Shown here: piece by piece, positions 63,022 to 64,000 of the stretch
Position numbering within the stretch: position 1 is the first letter of the stretch
Layout: every line of letters starts with the position of its first letter
Assembly: GCF_003049725.1 (NCBI RefSeq)
Contig: NZ_QAGM01000006.1
Span: 95,056 to 159,055, forward strand
DNA: 64,000 nucleotides
Origin: Oceanimonas marisflavi
GTDB taxonomy: Bacteria; Pseudomonadota; Gammaproteobacteria; Enterobacterales; Aeromonadaceae
Reading direction: 5' to 3'
Position numbers and translations under genes: made by a program
The notes under the pieces: generated by a model
Database searches by the model: none
Told to the model about the DNA's origin: nothing
The model's input: the letters and a program-made list of their open reading frames with translations, nothing else

Positions 63022-63729
63022 ATGAAGCTTTGCGGACACCGTGGCGTGGCCGCCCTGGCCCCGGAAAACACTCATGCCGGGCTGCGCGCCGCCCACGCAC
63101 TCGGGCTGACATGGGTAGAGATAGATGTGCAGCTCAGCCGCGACGACGAAGTGGTGGTGATCCACGACAAAACCGTCAACCGCTGCAGCAATGGCCGGGG
63201 CCGGGTGCGGGAGCTGGAATGGCCGGAACTGGCCCGGCTGGATGCCGGCGGCTGGTTTGGCCCCGAGTTTGCCGGCGAGCCCATTCCCCGGCTGGCGGAA
63301 TATCTGGGGCTCGCCGCCGCGCTTGGCATATGCGTAAATATCGAGCTGAAAATCCACCCCGGCGATAATGCCGGCCGGCTGTGCCGGCGGGTAAGCGAGG
63401 TGATCACACCTCTGCCGCCAGAAAGCCTGTTATTGTCCAGCTTCAAGCCGGCCTGCCTGGCCCACATGCAGCAACTGACGCCCGCCATTGCCCGCGGCCT
63501 ACTGGTGGAGCGCCTGCCTCACGACTGGCACACCCGGTTGCTGCAACTCGGCTGCATCGCCCTGCACTGCAACCATAAATATCTGACTCAGTCTCAGGCT
63601 AAAGCAATCAAAGCCGCCGGTTTTTTGCTGCACTGCTATACCGTGAACGAGGTGGCCCGCATGCACACCCTGGCAGACTGGGGCGTGGATATGATTTTTA
63701 CCGATGATCCGCGAGGGTATAAACAGTAA
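63022..63729 (+). CDS. ugpQ: glycerophosphodiester phosphodiesterase (UgpQ-like)
   Basis: Cytoplasmic hydrolase of 235 residues that splits glycerophosphodiesters to glycerol 3-phosphate and an alcohol. GDPD motifs: GHRGVAALAPENTHAGLRAA (catalytic HRG and E.N), WVEIDVQLSRDDEVVVIHD (metal ligands and second His), NIELKIHPGD (E.K), LLLSSFKPACL and VDMIFTDDP. No signal peptide, so UgpQ and not GlpQ. One base separates it from the SMR gene stop, so the two are translated from one mRNA. Confidence 0.92.
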   Translation: MKLCGHRGVAALAPENTHAGLRAAHALGLTWVEIDVQLSRDDEVVVIHDKTVNRCSNGRGRVRELEWPELARLDAGGWFGPEFAGEPIPRLAEYLGLAAALGICVNIELKIHPGDNAGRLCRRVSEVITPLPPESLLLSSFKPACLAHMQQLTPAIARGLLVERLPHDWHTRLLQLGCIALHCNHKYLTQSQAKAIKAAGFLLHCYTVNEVARMHTLADWGVDMIFTDDPRGYKQ

Positions 63730-63730
63730 G

Positions 63731-63781
63731 GGGAACAGGGAACAGGGAACAGGGAACAGGGAACAGGGAACAGGGAACAGG
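63731..63781. repeat. perfect heptamer tandem array GGGAACA x 7
   Basis: Seven exact copies of GGGAACA (63731-63779) plus GG, starting one base after the ugpQ stop; G-rich on the sense strand. The longest and least degenerate of the heptamer tracts here. Confidence 0.9.
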
Positions 63782-63784
63782 CCA

Positions 63785-63861
63785 GGTTGGCGATAAGCGT
63801 AGCGAATTCACAATATTTTCGCCGCCTGCCGGAATGTTGGGACTCGTCCCGACCTACCCGC
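63785..63861. repeat. decayed GTAGGTTG-type REP pair
   Basis: AGGTTGGCGATAAGCG...GCGAATTC at the left and TGTTGGGACTCG...CGACCTAC at the right recall the pair at 28116-28197 but with many changes, so this is a probable remnant. Confidence 0.4.
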
Positions 63862-63917
63862 TACAAACTGCCAGCCTGTCTCTTGGTCACAAGTTTTTCT
63901 TGACATAACTTGCAAAT

Positions 63918-63953
63918 AAAAGGTTGGCCGTAGTGCGCTACGGCCAACCTTTT
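63918..63953. terminator. strong symmetric terminator near the right edge
   Basis: Perfect 16-bp stem AAAAGGTTGGCCGTAG / CTACGGCCAACCTTTT with loop TGCG. A-rich and T-rich ends let it act in both directions, probably for a minus-strand gene beyond the window as well as for ugpQ. The remaining 47 bases to the edge show no gene I can call. Confidence 0.8.
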
Positions 63954-64000
63954 CCACCTAACGTTCTTCTCAAATGCCCTATCACTATGATCTAATGGCA

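Noticed and set aside
63731..63781. CRISPR-like array
   Set aside because: Repeat period is seven bases without spacers, so it is a simple tandem repeat.

Overview
This window reads as a chromosomal segment of a GC-rich gammaproteobacterium. Gene content (DAHP synthase of AroF type, TyrR-like box, Phe attenuator, cysZ-zipA-ligA block, nine-gene ccm cluster, LysO, YcaO, CrbS/CrbR-like pair) fits the Aeromonadales, possibly the Oceanimonas/Zobellella/Oceanisphaera group. The taxon is an inference from families and gene order, because no database search was possible. No prophage, plasmid genes, CRISPR array or intact insertion sequence was seen; almost everything looks like core genome.

Layout. 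1-6.7 kb: 5' part of slt, raiA, then the aromatic amino acid block: pheL-pheA (attenuated) convergent with tyrA-aroF (TyrR box). 6.7-14.6 kb: mlaA and the complete cytochrome c maturation set ccmABCDEFGHI, read leftwards. 14.7-18.9 kb: ligA, zipA and divergent cysZ. 18.8-21 kb: two murein-related genes (YcbK-like, LdtD-like). 21.3-25.2 kb: cysK, crr without ptsHI, a small HlyU-family gene and tmcA. 25.3-31.3 kb: amino acid symporter, dsdA, a lysozyme-fold lipoprotein and a 753-residue Orn/Lys/Arg decarboxylase. 31.3-38.2 kb: tRNA-Arg, two stress/unknown genes, smrA, an M32 carboxypeptidase, a DCC protein, a KASIII, two identical tRNA-Tyr genes and a histidine-rich exported protein. 38.3-42.5 kb: RND efflux pair. 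42.6-50.3 kb: SDR, xthA, a basic amino acid ABC importer, lysO and asd. 50.5-56.1 kb: ycaO, a DsbA-fold protein, a CbiM-like permease with a fossil duplicate of its 3' end, a DUF3108 protein and an MFS transporter. 56.2-63.7 kb: CrbR/CrbS-like two-component system, an HcaT-like MFS, ChaN, an SMR exporter and UgpQ.

How genes work together. Phe, Tyr and the common shikimate entry step lie side by side under separate controls (attenuation for pheA, TyrR for aroF-tyrA). The ccm genes form one nearly continuous translationally coupled unit. A basic amino acid importer diverges from the lysine exporter lysO, which is followed by asd of the lysine pathway.

Most notable. PheA carries an extra C-terminal domain of about 215 residues that resembles a catalytically dead class I-beta DAHP synthase. 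Intergenic spaces carry a composite palindromic repeat (a CTG-type and a GCG-type GTAG/CTTTAG REP joined by a GCCTG hairpin; four full copies and one half copy), several other palindromic pairs, and about ten tracts of G-rich heptamers that mostly lie just after stop codons with the G-rich strand in the sense direction. Other points are a 289-bp MITE-like element inside the ABC importer operon, a leader of lysO that contains an intrinsic terminator and a hairpin hiding the Shine-Dalgarno sequence, and crr next to cysK without ptsHI.
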